Source: Bacteroidales bacterium (lineage in GTDB: Bacteria > Bacteroidota > Bacteroidia > Bacteroidales > UBA932). Taken from it: DNA of 64,000 nucleotides. Location: the NCBI GenBank assembly GCA_016290835.1, contig JAEEVG010000004.1, forward strand, positions 28,292 through 92,291, in the 5' to 3' direction. Position 1 is the first letter of the stretch. The number at the start of each line of letters is the position of its first letter. Both the position numbers and the translations under genes were made by a program. Below are positions 43,710 through 53,397 of this stretch, piece by piece. The notes beneath the pieces are model-generated. The model saw only the letters and a list, made by a program, of their open reading frames with translations. It ran no database searches and was not told the origin of the DNA.

Positions 43710-45398
43710 ATGAAAACCATTAAGATCCTGGCCGCGATTACCGCTGCGGCCCTGCTCGCATCCTCGCCGGCGGACGCCTGTACCAACCTCATCGTCGGCA
43801 AGAAAGCATCCGTGGATGGAAGCGTGATGTGTACGTACAACTGCGACGGCTTCGGCTTCGCCTCCCCGCTCGGTTTCTATGCTCCCGGACGTCACGCCCC
43901 GGGCGAGATGATCTCGGTCCGCGGCGGCTTCGGCCCCGGCGGCGCCCAGCCCCGCTATGTGGCCCAGGCCGACTACACCTACGGCGTCGTGGGTCTGATG
44001 AACGAGAACCAGGTCACCATCGTCGAGACCACCTGGGACGGACGCCGCGAGCTCCGCAACCCGGAGGGCTACCTGGACTATTTTACCCTGATGGACCTCG
44101 CCCTGCAGCGCAGCACCAACGCCCGTGAGGCCATCGCCGTCATCGACCAGCTGGTCCAGGAATATGGCTACAGCTCCACCGGCGAGAACTTCGTGATCGC
44201 CGACAAGGACGAGGCCTGGATCTTCGAGATCATCGGCAAGGGCCAGGGCCGCAAGGGTGCCGTGTGGGTGGCGCTCCGCGTCCCCGACGATGCCATCTGC
44301 GCCTACGCCAACTCCAGCCGCATCCGCCAGTTCCCGCAGGCCAAGAAGATTGATAAGAAACTCGGCTTCTACGTGGTCGAGGGCGAATGCATGTACTCCG
44401 CCGACGTGATCTCCTTCGCCCGTGAGATGGGCTACTTCGACGGCAAGGACGCGGACTTCAGTTTCCGCGAGGCCTACGGTCCGCTGGACTTCAGCGCCAT
44501 CCGCTACTGCGAGGCCCGCGTGTGGAGCTTCTTCCGCCACCACACCGACCCGGCCGTGATGGACACCTACCTGCCCTTCCTCAACGGCCAGACCGATGTC
44601 ATCGACCACCTCCCCCTGTGGATCACGCCCGACAAGCCCCTCTCCGTGCGCGACCTGATGAACGATATGCGCGACCACTATGAGGGCACCGCCCTGGATA
44701 TGACCGCCGACGTGAGCGCCGGTCCCTGGGCTTCCCCTTACCGCAACCAGCCGGTCAACTTCGAGAGCAGCGACGGCACCGCGATGTTCCGCGAGCGCCC
44801 GATCGGCTGCCAGCAGAGCGGCATGACGATGGTCTGCCAGATGCGCGACTGGCTGCCCGACGAGGTGGGCGGAGTGACCTACTTCAACATGGACGATGCC
44901 ACGATGGTGGCCTACGTGCCCGTGTACTGCAGCATCAACCGCGTCCCTGAGCCGTTCCGCCGCGAGAACAACAGCATGAACGAATTCTCCTTCGACAGCG
45001 CCTTCTGGATGAACAACTGGGTGGCGAATATGGTTTACCCCCGCTGGAGCGCCATGATCGGCGACCTCCGCGAGGCCCAGGCCGAACTCGAGGACTACTA
45101 TGCCGAGGACCAGAAAGAGGTCGAGAAGCGCGTTGAGAGCCTTACCCACCTCGAGCGCGTGAACTACCTCACCCAGAAGACCGAGGCCTACACGGCCAAG
45201 ATGATGGACCGCTGGGACAAGCTCGCCAAGCTCTTGATCGTCAAGCACAACGACCAGACCATGCGCGCCATGCCGACCGCAGGCGCCCAGGGCCCCGGCA
45301 TGGGCCGCCGCCCCACCCCGCCGGCCTACGCCCCGGCCTTCATCGACGCCGTCAAGGCCCAGACCGGCAACCGCTACGTGCATCCGGATGCGAGGTAG
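43710..45398 (+). CDS. C69 family dipeptidase
   Basis: The 562-residue precursor has a signal peptide ending ASSPADA and then Cys at the start of CTNLIVGKKASVDGSVM, the N-terminal nucleophile exposed by self-processing in this Ntn-hydrolase family. Conserved stretches include YGVVGLMNENQVTIVETTWDG, NFVIADKDEAWIFEIIG and GVTYFNMDDATMVAYVPVY. Secreted C69 enzymes of Bacteroidetes cleave dipeptides in the periplasm. A TATATTTG box is at 43679-43686. Its last 11 bases overlap the next gene. Confidence 0.93.
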   Translation: MKTIKILAAITAAALLASSPADACTNLIVGKKASVDGSVMCTYNCDGFGFASPLGFYAPGRHAPGEMISVRGGFGPGGAQPRYVAQADYTYGVVGLMNENQVTIVETTWDGRRELRNPEGYLDYFTLMDLALQRSTNAREAIAVIDQLVQEYGYSSTGENFVIADKDEAWIFEIIGKGQGRKGAVWVALRVPDDAICAYANSSRIRQFPQAKKIDKKLGFYVVEGECMYSADVISFAREMGYFDGKDADFSFREAYGPLDFSAIRYCEARVWSFFRHHTDPAVMDTYLPFLNGQTDVIDHLPLWITPDKPLSVRDLMNDMRDHYEGTALDMTADVSAGPWASPYRNQPVNFESSDGTAMFRERPIGCQQSGMTMVCQMRDWLPDEVGGVTYFNMDDATMVAYVPVYCSINRVPEPFRRENNSMNEFSFDSAFWMNNWVANMVYPRWSAMIGDLREAQAELEDYYAEDQKEVEKRVESLTHLERVNYLTQKTEAYTAKMMDRWDKLAKLLIVKHNDQTMRAMPTAGAQGPGMGRRPTPPAYAPAFIDAVKAQTGNRYVHPDAR

Positions 45399-46563
45399 TC
45401 GGGTCGGACGGTTCTTCGTGCTGGCAGCACTCCTGATTCCTGCGCCCGTTCTCCGGGCGCAGGACGTTCAGGACGGCTGGTTCCTGCGACAGATCCGGAG
45501 TTTCAGCCGGAAACTCACCACGCCCCGCCGGGAGTTCAACCCGGAATATGTCTATCAGCTGGACGTGCCGTGGGTCGTCTCGCTGGACGGCGACCTGATC
45601 CACACCGGTTTCGGGATGCAGAGCGACATCACCCCGGAAGGGCCCGACGGACCCGGTTCCACCATCCACGCCTCGTCCCATCTGCGGGAGAAGATGTCCA
45701 CCAAACTGGGCGGCGGGATTACCTACGGAACCCTCTGCCTGTCCAACACGGTGGAAATCGGCCAGAACCGCGCCCTGCGCAACAAATACACCCGCTTCTC
45801 CCTCTCGCGCCCCCGCTTCGGGCTCAGTTTCCAGTATTATCGCATCAACGATTTCCTGGACGGCACGATCCACTATGACGCCGCACCCGGAACGGACCGC
45901 AGCTTCTCCAGCCAGCTTCCCGGCAGGCTGCGCACCATCACGGCCGACGTCTTCTATTTCTTCAACCCCGACCGCTTTGCCTATTCGGCCGTGACGAGCC
46001 TCAACGTGATCCAGCGCCGCTCCGGTGGCAGCTGGATGGCTACGGTTCGCTACAACCAGGGCGAGTTCCGCTTCGATCCCAAGGACGACTATGTACGGAA
46101 CTCCTACGACCACATCGGCTGCTACCGCACCGGCGAGATCTCGCTGGGCGGCGGTTATTCCTACAACTGGGTCCCGCTGCACCGCTCCCCCGAAGGCCGC
46201 GGGGTCAAGGGCCTGCGCAACCTCACCTTCAACGGCACCCTCGTCCCGGGACTGACTTTCTACAACCACCTCCACACAATCCCCTACAAGTATCCGAATC
46301 CGGAGCAGGCCGAGGCCGTTGAAGGCAAGATCGTCCGCTCGCACACCTACGGTCTGCCGGGCATCAACATTTCCGCCCGCGCAGGCGTGATCTTCTCCTG
46401 GGACCGCTACTTCCTCTGCTCGATCGTCACCTTCAACCGCTATCATTTTAAAGGGGTCGAGACCGTCACCCTCGACGAGCAGACCCGCGAACGCTACCGC
46501 ACCCTGACCGGCGGAATCTTCTATGACATCACCGCCCGGATCCAACTGAATGTACGATTCTGA
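45388..46563 (+). CDS. DUF4421-type outer-membrane protein
   Basis: The 391-residue protein has a signal peptide (VGRFFVLAALLIPAPVLRAQ) and many amphipathic strands (YVYQLDVPWVVSLDGDLIH, ISLGGGYSYNWVPLHR, NLTFNGTLVPGLTFYNHLH), ending ARIQLNVRF with a terminal Phe as in outer-membrane barrels. The pattern YRINDFLDGTIHYD and RTITADVFYFFN fits the Bacteroidetes DUF4421 family of unknown role. It overlaps the dipeptidase gene and is followed after two bases by a DUF3108-like gene. Confidence 0.8.
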   Translation: MRGSRVGRFFVLAALLIPAPVLRAQDVQDGWFLRQIRSFSRKLTTPRREFNPEYVYQLDVPWVVSLDGDLIHTGFGMQSDITPEGPDGPGSTIHASSHLREKMSTKLGGGITYGTLCLSNTVEIGQNRALRNKYTRFSLSRPRFGLSFQYYRINDFLDGTIHYDAAPGTDRSFSSQLPGRLRTITADVFYFFNPDRFAYSAVTSLNVIQRRSGGSWMATVRYNQGEFRFDPKDDYVRNSYDHIGCYRTGEISLGGGYSYNWVPLHRSPEGRGVKGLRNLTFNGTLVPGLTFYNHLHTIPYKYPNPEQAEAVEGKIVRSHTYGLPGINISARAGVIFSWDRYFLCSIVTFNRYHFKGVETVTLDEQTRERYRTLTGGIFYDITARIQLNVRF

Positions 46564-46565
46564 CC

Positions 46566-47321
46566 ATGAAACGAATCCTCCTGCTCTCCCTCGCCCTCCT
46601 GTCCGCGTTCGCCTCTCCCGCGGCCACACCTGCCCGCAAAGTCACCGGCGAAGCGCTGGGAACCGTCCGATACGAGGCCCGCTACAACTGGGGCGCCATC
46701 AACAGCAAGGTGGCGGACGCCACCATCACCCTCGAGCGTGACAAATGGAATGGAAGCGACGTCCTCCATTCCCGCGCCACCATCAGCGCTTCGTCCATCT
46801 TCCGTCTGTTCATGAATGCGGATTACCTCGCCGACGCCTACCTGTCTCCTACTACCCTGGAGCCGGTCTACTATATCAATCCTGTCAAGAAAGGGGGCAA
46901 GGAAGGCAAGATCGAATACACCTTCGACCACGCCGCCAAACTCGTCAAGTCCGAATCCGTCCGGCCTCCGGCAGCCCCGGAGACGGTCACCTTCCCGCTC
47001 GACGGCAAGACGATGGACCTGCTCTCCCTGCTGCAGCACGTCCGTTTCCTCGACCTGGGCGAAGGAAAAACGGAGTCGCTGCACCTGCTGATGAGCGGCC
47101 GATCCGTCAGTGCCACGCTCACTTGCGAGGGGGCCGATCCGGAAAAGTTCCCGGACAAATCCGTACTTCGTTTCCGGCTCAAGATGGTCGAGCGCGGCCT
47201 GATGGAGAACGGCAGCGGCAAGGAGATCGTGGTCTGGCGCTCCACCGCGGCCGACCGGCGCATCCTGGCCCTGGAGGCGGCGCTCAGCGCCGGCTCCATG
47301 ACGGTATCGATCCAGGAATAA
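46566..47321 (+). CDS. DUF3108-like secreted protein
   Basis: The 251-residue protein has a signal peptide (MKRILLLSLALLSAFASPAAT) and a beta-rich mature part with the DUF3108 pattern: GEALGTVRYEARYNWGAI, IFRLFMNADYLADAYLSPTT, EGKIEYTFDHAAKLVKSES and DLLSLLQHVRFLDLG. DUF3108 proteins are periplasmic, resemble lipoprotein-carrier folds and have no proven function. It closes the plus-strand set and converges on the GH92 gene, whose stop is two bases away. Confidence 0.85.
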   Translation: MKRILLLSLALLSAFASPAATPARKVTGEALGTVRYEARYNWGAINSKVADATITLERDKWNGSDVLHSRATISASSIFRLFMNADYLADAYLSPTTLEPVYYINPVKKGGKEGKIEYTFDHAAKLVKSESVRPPAAPETVTFPLDGKTMDLLSLLQHVRFLDLGEGKTESLHLLMSGRSVSATLTCEGADPEKFPDKSVLRFRLKMVERGLMENGSGKEIVVWRSTAADRRILALEAALSAGSMTVSIQE

Positions 47322-47323
47322 AC

Positions 47324-49657
47324 TTACTCCCGGGAAAGGGAATAGGGCAGGTCTGCGGAGTCGGGCCTGCTCTTTTTCTTGGGCGTACGGCCCATCCGGA
47401 ACTCGAGCACGCCGCCGCGCAGGATGTCCTCCCGCGTGAGGTATCGCCTGGTGTAGGGCTTGCCGTTGAGTTTGACGGCGCGCACGTAGCGGTTCTGCGA
47501 ACTCACCCCCGGGGCCTTCACCGTGAACGTAGCGCCGCCGTCCAGATGCAGAGTCATCTCCGGCAGGAAAGGCGCGCCCAGCACGAATTCCCCGCTGCCG
47601 GGGCACACCGGATAGAAGCCCAGGGCGCTGAACACGTACCAGGCGCTCATCTGGCCGCAGTCGTCATTGCCGCCCAGTCCTTCCCGCTCGGGCCGGTACA
47701 TCCGCTCCATGATCTCCCGGAGCCAGTATTCCCCCCGCCAGGGCTCCGATGTCCACTGGAAGAGGTAGGGAATATGGTGGGAAGGCTCGTTGCCGTGGAC
47801 ATAGCCCCCGATCAGGCAGGAGGCCTCGATGTCCTCGTTGTCCGCATAATAGCGCGGATCCAGCGGCGCGGAGAAAAGGGTGTCCAGGATGCTCAGGAAG
47901 CGTTTCTCGCCGCCCATCAGTTCGATGAGGCCCGCCACGTCGTGCGGGACGTGGAATGAGAAATTGTAGGAATTCCCCTCGATGAAGCCTTCGCCGTAGG
48001 TCTGGCGGGGATCGGTGGGATTCTTCCAGGAGCCGTCCCGGCGGCGGGCCCGCGCGAAGGGGCTGCTCCCGTCGAAAAGGTTCCGGTAGTTCAACGCGCG
48101 CTTCCGATAGACCTGCGCAAGGGCCTCGTTTCCCAGGGCGGCCGCAGCGCGGTAGATGGTCCAGTCGTCGTAGGCGTACTCCAGGGTGGTGGAGGCCCCG
48201 GTGGAGGAGTCCTCCAGCGGGACGAAACCCTTCTCCATATAACTGCCCAACCCGTCCAGGTACGGGACGGTGGCGGTGGCGGTCATCGCATCCAGGACCC
48301 CCTCCCCTTCCGGCAGCACGCCCGCGAGCAGGGCGTCCGACAGCACGGAGACGGCGTGGTAGCCGCTCATGCACCAGCCCTCGTTGGCCATCAGCGACCA
48401 CAGGGGCAGAAGCCCGTGGGCGCTCTGCGACTGGTGGGCGAGCATCGAGCGGGCCATGTCCCGGGCCCGCCCGGGATGCATCAGCAGCAGGAGCGGGTGC
48501 TCGGCCCGGTAGGTATCCCAGAGGGAGAAGACCGTGTGATTGTCCCAGCCTTCTGCGCGGTGGATACCCCCGTCCAGGCCCCGGTAGGCCCCGTCCACGT
48601 CGTCATACACCGACGGATTGATCATCGTATGGTAGAGGGAGGTATAGAGCATCCGGAGCTGGTCGGGGGTCCCCTGCGCGTCCAGTTTTCCGAGTTCCCG
48701 GTCCCAGGCCGCGGCGGCCTCCGCGCGGACTTCGTCGAAGCTCCGGCCCCCGCACTCGGCGTACAGATTCTTCAGGGCGCCCTCCACGGAAGTGGCGCTG
48801 AGGGCCACCTGCACGGTCAGTTCATCCCCGCCCGCCCGGTCGAAGTCGAACCAGCAGGCGATGCCCCGCCCGGCCATTTCCGGGAAGTTCCGGCCCAGGG
48901 GCAGCTTGCGCCAGAAGCCGTTGTACGGCGAGGGCAGCGTTTCCCGGTAGCCATAGTCTTTCACCGGACGGGAGAAGCGGACGGCGAAATAGGTGTAGTG
49001 CTCCCGGGCCCAGCCCTGGGTGAGGCGGTAGCCGGTCAGCAGGCTGTCCCCGACCATCCGGACGCTCGCCCAGAGGGTTTTCCCCTCGTAGTTGTAGATG
49101 CCGTGGGCGAGGTCCATCACCAGGTGGCGCTCCCCCTCCGCGGGGTAGGTGTAGCGGTGGACGGCGGTCCGCGGGGTAGCCGTCAGTTCCGCACGGATAC
49201 CGTAATCGCTGAGGGTCACGGCGTAGTAGCCGGGGCTCGCGCTCTCCGCCGCGTGGCTGTAGCGGCTGCGGTAACCCGTTTCCGGCCGCTCCGCCGTGCC
49301 GGGATTCAGCCGCAGGGGGCCGATGGTCGGCATCAGCAGCACATCTCCCAGGTCGGAGTGCCCGGTGCCGCTCAGGTGCGTATGGGAGAAACCCACGATG
49401 GTCGGGTCGTCCCAGCGGTAGCCCGCGCAGAGGGAATAGACCTCCGCCTGGTATTTCCCCGCCACGTTGTGCGGGATGGTGTCCGTGTCGGGACTGACCT
49501 GCACGCCTCCGAAGGGCACACAGGCCCCGGGGAAGGTGTGGCCCATCCCGGCGGTGCCAATGAAGGGATCGACGTGCCGCGAGGGCTGCCCCGCCATCGG
49601 CAGAATCACCAGGAAAGAGAGGCCGGCGGCCAGGAAAATGAGTTGCAACTTCTTCAT
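47324..49657 (-). CDS. Family 92 glycoside hydrolase (alpha-mannosidase)
   Basis: ATG 49657 (MKKLQLIFLAAGLSFLVILP) gives 777 residues with a signal peptide. GH92 motifs are VDPFIGTAGMGHTFPGACVP, GFSHTHLSGTGHSDLGDVLL, SLWDTYRAEHPLLLLMHPGR and the C-terminal GNDDCGQMSAWYVFSALGFY with catalytic-region acidic residues. GH92 enzymes are calcium-dependent exo-alpha-mannosidases that trim N-glycans or yeast mannan. It leads into a minus-strand group of secreted hydrolases with the M28, GH5 and mutarotase genes upstream. Bond specificity is not predictable. Confidence 0.95.
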   Translation of the reverse strand: MKKLQLIFLAAGLSFLVILPMAGQPSRHVDPFIGTAGMGHTFPGACVPFGGVQVSPDTDTIPHNVAGKYQAEVYSLCAGYRWDDPTIVGFSHTHLSGTGHSDLGDVLLMPTIGPLRLNPGTAERPETGYRSRYSHAAESASPGYYAVTLSDYGIRAELTATPRTAVHRYTYPAEGERHLVMDLAHGIYNYEGKTLWASVRMVGDSLLTGYRLTQGWAREHYTYFAVRFSRPVKDYGYRETLPSPYNGFWRKLPLGRNFPEMAGRGIACWFDFDRAGGDELTVQVALSATSVEGALKNLYAECGGRSFDEVRAEAAAAWDRELGKLDAQGTPDQLRMLYTSLYHTMINPSVYDDVDGAYRGLDGGIHRAEGWDNHTVFSLWDTYRAEHPLLLLMHPGRARDMARSMLAHQSQSAHGLLPLWSLMANEGWCMSGYHAVSVLSDALLAGVLPEGEGVLDAMTATATVPYLDGLGSYMEKGFVPLEDSSTGASTTLEYAYDDWTIYRAAAALGNEALAQVYRKRALNYRNLFDGSSPFARARRRDGSWKNPTDPRQTYGEGFIEGNSYNFSFHVPHDVAGLIELMGGEKRFLSILDTLFSAPLDPRYYADNEDIEASCLIGGYVHGNEPSHHIPYLFQWTSEPWRGEYWLREIMERMYRPEREGLGGNDDCGQMSAWYVFSALGFYPVCPGSGEFVLGAPFLPEMTLHLDGGATFTVKAPGVSSQNRYVRAVKLNGKPYTRRYLTREDILRGGVLEFRMGRTPKKKSRPDSADLPYSLSRE

Positions 49658-49685
49658 AATCAACGGCGATGTGCGGATCCTGCCG

Positions 49686-51026
49686 CTAGCGCGCGACGAC
49701 CGGGAGGCCGGGGTGGCCGCCCGGAGAGACCGCGCGGACGGCGAAATAATAATTGTCCTTGCTCAGGGGGCAGGAGAACTCCGGTGCCTCCCCGCCCGGG
49801 ACGATATCCGGCTGGCCCGTCGGCAGGGCGGGCAGCCATTGGGACCGGTCCGTCTCCCGGCACAGCACCTGATAGGAAACGCCGCGGCCGTCTTCGCCGG
49901 GGGCGGGTTCCCACTTGAGAATGGTGTTGTTGTCCAGGGCGTTCGCATTGGCGATCCGCACATTCCGCGGGGCGGCCGGAGCCTGGGCCAGGTTCATCAC
50001 CGCAGCCAGGTTGACCCGGATATTGCGCACCAGGTACGGGAAATCGACATAGGCCGGCAGGTCGCCGTAATCGACCCCGTCTTCCGTGCGGACATCCTGG
50101 TGGGTGCGCTCATAGTCCTCGCAATACTCGCAGACACGCACGGCGGTGAAACCTTCCCGCTGGAAAGACGACTGATCGCCGCCCCGGCGATAGCGGTCCG
50201 TGCGGTAGTTCAGGACAACTTCCTGCTCCGGGACATAGATGGCGGCCATCTCCTTGATATAGCGCGCCAGCTGGCGGGAATCGCTATCCTCGCCGCTGCG
50301 GCTCTCCGAGAAGACACGGACCTTGTGGTCCTCCCGCAGTTCGGTCCCGCTGGCCCGGACATTGCCGATCATGTCGTTGCTGAGCACGGCCTGCACCGGC
50401 CATTGCTCCGCACGGGCGCGGGCGGCGAAGTGGCGGGAACCGTCCAGGCCCTGCTCCTCGCCGGAGACAAAGAGGCATTTGACGGTCTGCTCCAGGGGGA
50501 TTCCGGACAGGATGCGGACCGTCTCCAGCAGACAGGCCAAGCCGCTGCCGTCATCGTCCGCGCCGGGCGCGAAAGCCGTCGAATCCATCACGTCCAGCAC
50601 GCGTGTGTCGATATGGGCCAGCAGCAGGATTTCCCGCTCCGCGCGGGTCCCGGGCAGGGTTACCATCAGTTCCGGGACCTCCAGGACCCGGTCATAGCGC
50701 CCGCCGTTTCCGCCCACAGGATAGCTGACCCGTTCCACGAGGGGACGCGGGCGGCCGGGCGCGGCGGCCTGCGCCCAGCGTTCGCAGCGATCGGCCAGGT
50801 AAGTCACGGCCGCCCCCAGCCCGCGTGCCGGGTCGGTCCGGGAACTCAGGGTGTGGCGGGTATGCAGGGCCACCAGTTCGTCAATATACAGCCTGACGCT
50901 ATCGATGCTGACTTCGGCCACGGCGGCGGCGATCTGCGGATCGCCCGGTGCGGGCGGGGCCGGTTTGCAGGAGGCGGCCAGCAGCGCGAGGGCCGCCGGC
51001 ACGGCCAGGATGGAAAACTTCTTCAT
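49686..51026 (-). CDS. Secreted M28 family aminopeptidase with C-terminal Fn3-like domain
   Basis: The 446-residue protein has a lipoprotein-like signal peptide (MKKFSILAVPAALALLAASC, Cys20). The M28 zinc core reads LLAHIDTRVLD, GADDDGSGLACLLETVRIL, and FVSGEEQGLDGSRHFAAR, with a further acidic ligand in VQAVLSNDMIGN. The last 95 residues (from APAAPRNVRIANANALDNN) look like a fibronectin type III domain, often a spacer in surface enzymes. It probably releases amino acids from peptides or glycopeptides. Confidence 0.92.
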   Translation of the reverse strand: MKKFSILAVPAALALLAASCKPAPPAPGDPQIAAAVAEVSIDSVRLYIDELVALHTRHTLSSRTDPARGLGAAVTYLADRCERWAQAAAPGRPRPLVERVSYPVGGNGGRYDRVLEVPELMVTLPGTRAEREILLLAHIDTRVLDVMDSTAFAPGADDDGSGLACLLETVRILSGIPLEQTVKCLFVSGEEQGLDGSRHFAARARAEQWPVQAVLSNDMIGNVRASGTELREDHKVRVFSESRSGEDSDSRQLARYIKEMAAIYVPEQEVVLNYRTDRYRRGGDQSSFQREGFTAVRVCEYCEDYERTHQDVRTEDGVDYGDLPAYVDFPYLVRNIRVNLAAVMNLAQAPAAPRNVRIANANALDNNTILKWEPAPGEDGRGVSYQVLCRETDRSQWLPALPTGQPDIVPGGEAPEFSCPLSKDNYYFAVRAVSPGGHPGLPVVAR

Positions 51027-51048
51027 TCTGTCCGATTCTGAATCCGGG

Positions 51049-52053
51049 TTATTGGGCTTTGCTTTGCAGATAGGCCTTGAAGAAACGGCCCTGGGTGGTA
51101 GGGGTGAAATCCCAGTCGCTGATGAGCATCGGGGCCCAGCTGGTGTCGAAACACCAGACGGTGAACGAGATGCCCTTCTGCTCGAAATACCGGGTTATAT
51201 GCTCGCCATAGACGTCCGTCGACATCACCGGGACGTGTGCGCCCGGCTCATCCTCGAGACAGTATCCGATCTCCGTGCAGATGACGGGGTAGGTGTCCGC
51301 CACGAAACCGAAATCCCGCTCCCACTGCTCTTCCCAGGGTTCGGGGCGTTTCATCGGGTAGGGATGGGACACATAGGCGACATTCGGGCGGGCGATGGGT
51401 TCCTCCGCCACCGGCGTGAGGTCATAGGCCCAGTTGAATCCGGCGCAGAGGCACAGGGCGTTGGGATTGTAGGTGCGGACGGTGTCGATGATCTGCTCCT
51501 GCAACTCCTTCCATTCCGTCCAGGTGCAGGGGCCGGTGCCGTTCACCGTCGGTTCGTTGAAGAGTTCATACAGCGCCACCTGCGGTTCGTCCTTGTATCG
51601 CTGCGCGACCGTGCGCCAGAACTTGAAGGTTTCCTCTTTGGTGGTGTTGTACATCGGGGAGGTGTAGCGCTCCTCCTTGAGATTGCCGATGGAGTGCCAG
51701 TCCATGATGACGTACGAGCCATACTGTTTGGCCCATTCGATGCCCCGGTCCATCGCCTGGAAGGTCTCTTCCCAGCCCAGCGAATTGATATTCGAGGGAT
51801 GGACGGCGAAACGGACAACGTTCGCGCCCCAGTCGGCGGCCGCGGCGAAATACCGTTCGTTCCATTGGCCTTCGCGGACCAGCTTGACCGGGTCCGAAAA
51901 ACATAATCCACGGAAAATCAGTTCATTCCCTTTCGGATCGACGAACTTGTTCCCATCTACTTTCACCCAGCCCTCCCCGGTCGAACATGCGTTCGCCAGG
52001 ATCAGGGAAAGGACTGCGGCAACGATGACTGAAAATTTGATCTTGCTATTCAC
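51049..52053 (-). CDS. Family 5 glycoside hydrolase, lipoprotein
   Basis: The 334-residue protein has a lipoprotein signal peptide with lipobox LANAC (Cys23). The (beta/alpha)8 domain shows VDPKGNELIFRGLCFSDPVK, VVRFAVHPSN, acid/base YELFNEPTVNG and nucleophile PVICTEIGYC. GH5 covers endoglucanases, mannanases and others; the subfamily cannot be set here. The gene lies between the M28 peptidase and the mutarotase, with no promoter visible in the 32-base gap to the mutarotase, so it is likely in one operon. Confidence 0.92.
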   Translation of the reverse strand: MNSKIKFSVIVAAVLSLILANACSTGEGWVKVDGNKFVDPKGNELIFRGLCFSDPVKLVREGQWNERYFAAAADWGANVVRFAVHPSNINSLGWEETFQAMDRGIEWAKQYGSYVIMDWHSIGNLKEERYTSPMYNTTKEETFKFWRTVAQRYKDEPQVALYELFNEPTVNGTGPCTWTEWKELQEQIIDTVRTYNPNALCLCAGFNWAYDLTPVAEEPIARPNVAYVSHPYPMKRPEPWEEQWERDFGFVADTYPVICTEIGYCLEDEPGAHVPVMSTDVYGEHITRYFEQKGISFTVWCFDTSWAPMLISDWDFTPTTQGRFFKAYLQSKAQ

Positions 52054-52085
52054 GGTTATAATTGGTTGATTTTCTTGCGCTTGGC

Positions 52086-53228
52086 TTATTCCCGCACGGA
52101 GAAGCGGTAGATGACGGTGTGCCGGTAGGTCTCGCCCGGGCGCAGGACGGAGCTGCCGGGGAAGGCGGGATGGTTGAGGGCGTCCGGATAGAGCTGGGAC
52201 TCCAGGGCCAGGGCGGTGCGGCCGCCCGTGTAGAACTGCAGGCCGGGCTTGTCGTTGAGCACCTCCATCACCCGCCCGGAGGCCGGGGAATAGACCGTCG
52301 CGGCGAGTTCCGGCTGCGCCGTGACACCGTGGTTCAGGCAGAAATTCTGGTCGAAGCTGCGGACCATTCCCTCCGGGACGGGCGGGAGCTGGGCGCCGGG
52401 GACGAATGCGCCGCGCGCAGCCGGGGCGACTTGCCGCTCGCTCAGGAGCACCGGCCGCCGGAAATCGAAGGGCGTCCCCTCCACCGGCAGGATCTTGCCC
52501 GTCGGAATCAGGGTGGCGTCCATCTCTGTCATCGTATCGGCATCGATCCGGATGACGTGGCCGAGGACGTTTTCCGCCGGGAAGCCGTCGAGGTTGAAGT
52601 AAACGTGGTGGGAGAGGTTGCAGACCGTGGGTTTGTCCGTGGTCGCCTGGTAGTCGATCGAGACGCCGTCATCCTCGGTGACGGAGAAGGTGAGGAAGGT
52701 TTTCAGGGTCCCCGGGAAGCCGTCCAGGCTGTCCGCGAGGGTGCAGCTCAGCACCAGGGTATTCTCGCTTGCTTCTTCCACGTCCCACACGGTGCGATCG
52801 AAGCCGGCGGTCCCGCCGTGGAGGGTGTGGGCGCCGTTGTTGCGGGTCGTGTTGTAGGTCACGCCGTCCAGGGTGAAGGTGGCGTTCCCGATGCGGTTGG
52901 CGTAGCGGCCGAGGGCGGCGCCGACGGGATTGCGGCTGAAGCCGCGGTATTGCTGGATGTTGTCGTTGTGGCCGACGACATTGGTGTAGTTGCCGTCTTT
53001 GTCGGGGGTCCAGATACCCACGATGTAGCCGGCCAGGTTGGTAATCTGGGCGGTGATCCGGCCGTTGGTGATGGTGTAGAGGGAGACGGGCTTGCCGTCA
53101 ATCTCGGTTTCGAAGTCGGCTTTGTCCAGCAGTTCGCCCGGGTCCTTGGTCTGGGCACGAGACGTGAAGGCGCCGGAGAGCGCCAGGGCGCAAATGGCGG
53201 CAAAGCAGAGAAGTTTGTTCTTTTTCAT
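52086..53228 (-). CDS. galM: Secreted aldose 1-epimerase (mutarotase)
   Basis: ATG 53228 gives 380 residues with a signal peptide (MKKNKLLCFAAICALALSGAF...RAQ). GalM motifs are FSRNPVGAALGRYANRIGNA, NNGAHTLHGGTAGFDRTVWD, TVCNLSHHVYFNLDG and GRVMEVLNDKPGLQFYTGG. It interconverts alpha and beta anomers of free hexoses; export to the periplasm suggests that it serves sugars released by the nearby hydrolases. An in-frame extension upstream lacks family sequence. Confidence 0.94.
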   Translation of the reverse strand: MKKNKLLCFAAICALALSGAFTSRAQTKDPGELLDKADFETEIDGKPVSLYTITNGRITAQITNLAGYIVGIWTPDKDGNYTNVVGHNDNIQQYRGFSRNPVGAALGRYANRIGNATFTLDGVTYNTTRNNGAHTLHGGTAGFDRTVWDVEEASENTLVLSCTLADSLDGFPGTLKTFLTFSVTEDDGVSIDYQATTDKPTVCNLSHHVYFNLDGFPAENVLGHVIRIDADTMTEMDATLIPTGKILPVEGTPFDFRRPVLLSERQVAPAARGAFVPGAQLPPVPEGMVRSFDQNFCLNHGVTAQPELAATVYSPASGRVMEVLNDKPGLQFYTGGRTALALESQLYPDALNHPAFPGSSVLRPGETYRHTVIYRFSVRE

Positions 53229-53397
53229 ATGAGTATAGATTCGTTTGCTGTCCTTATCGGATACGAATCTACACTTTTTCCCCCGCTTATGCAACAAAGT
53301 CGGGAAATACAGCCCTCCGGAATCTCGCCGGATGTGGCGGATTTCCCTACAAGACAGTCAATTCGATAGACTACCTTTGCAGAAAACTCATACGCTT

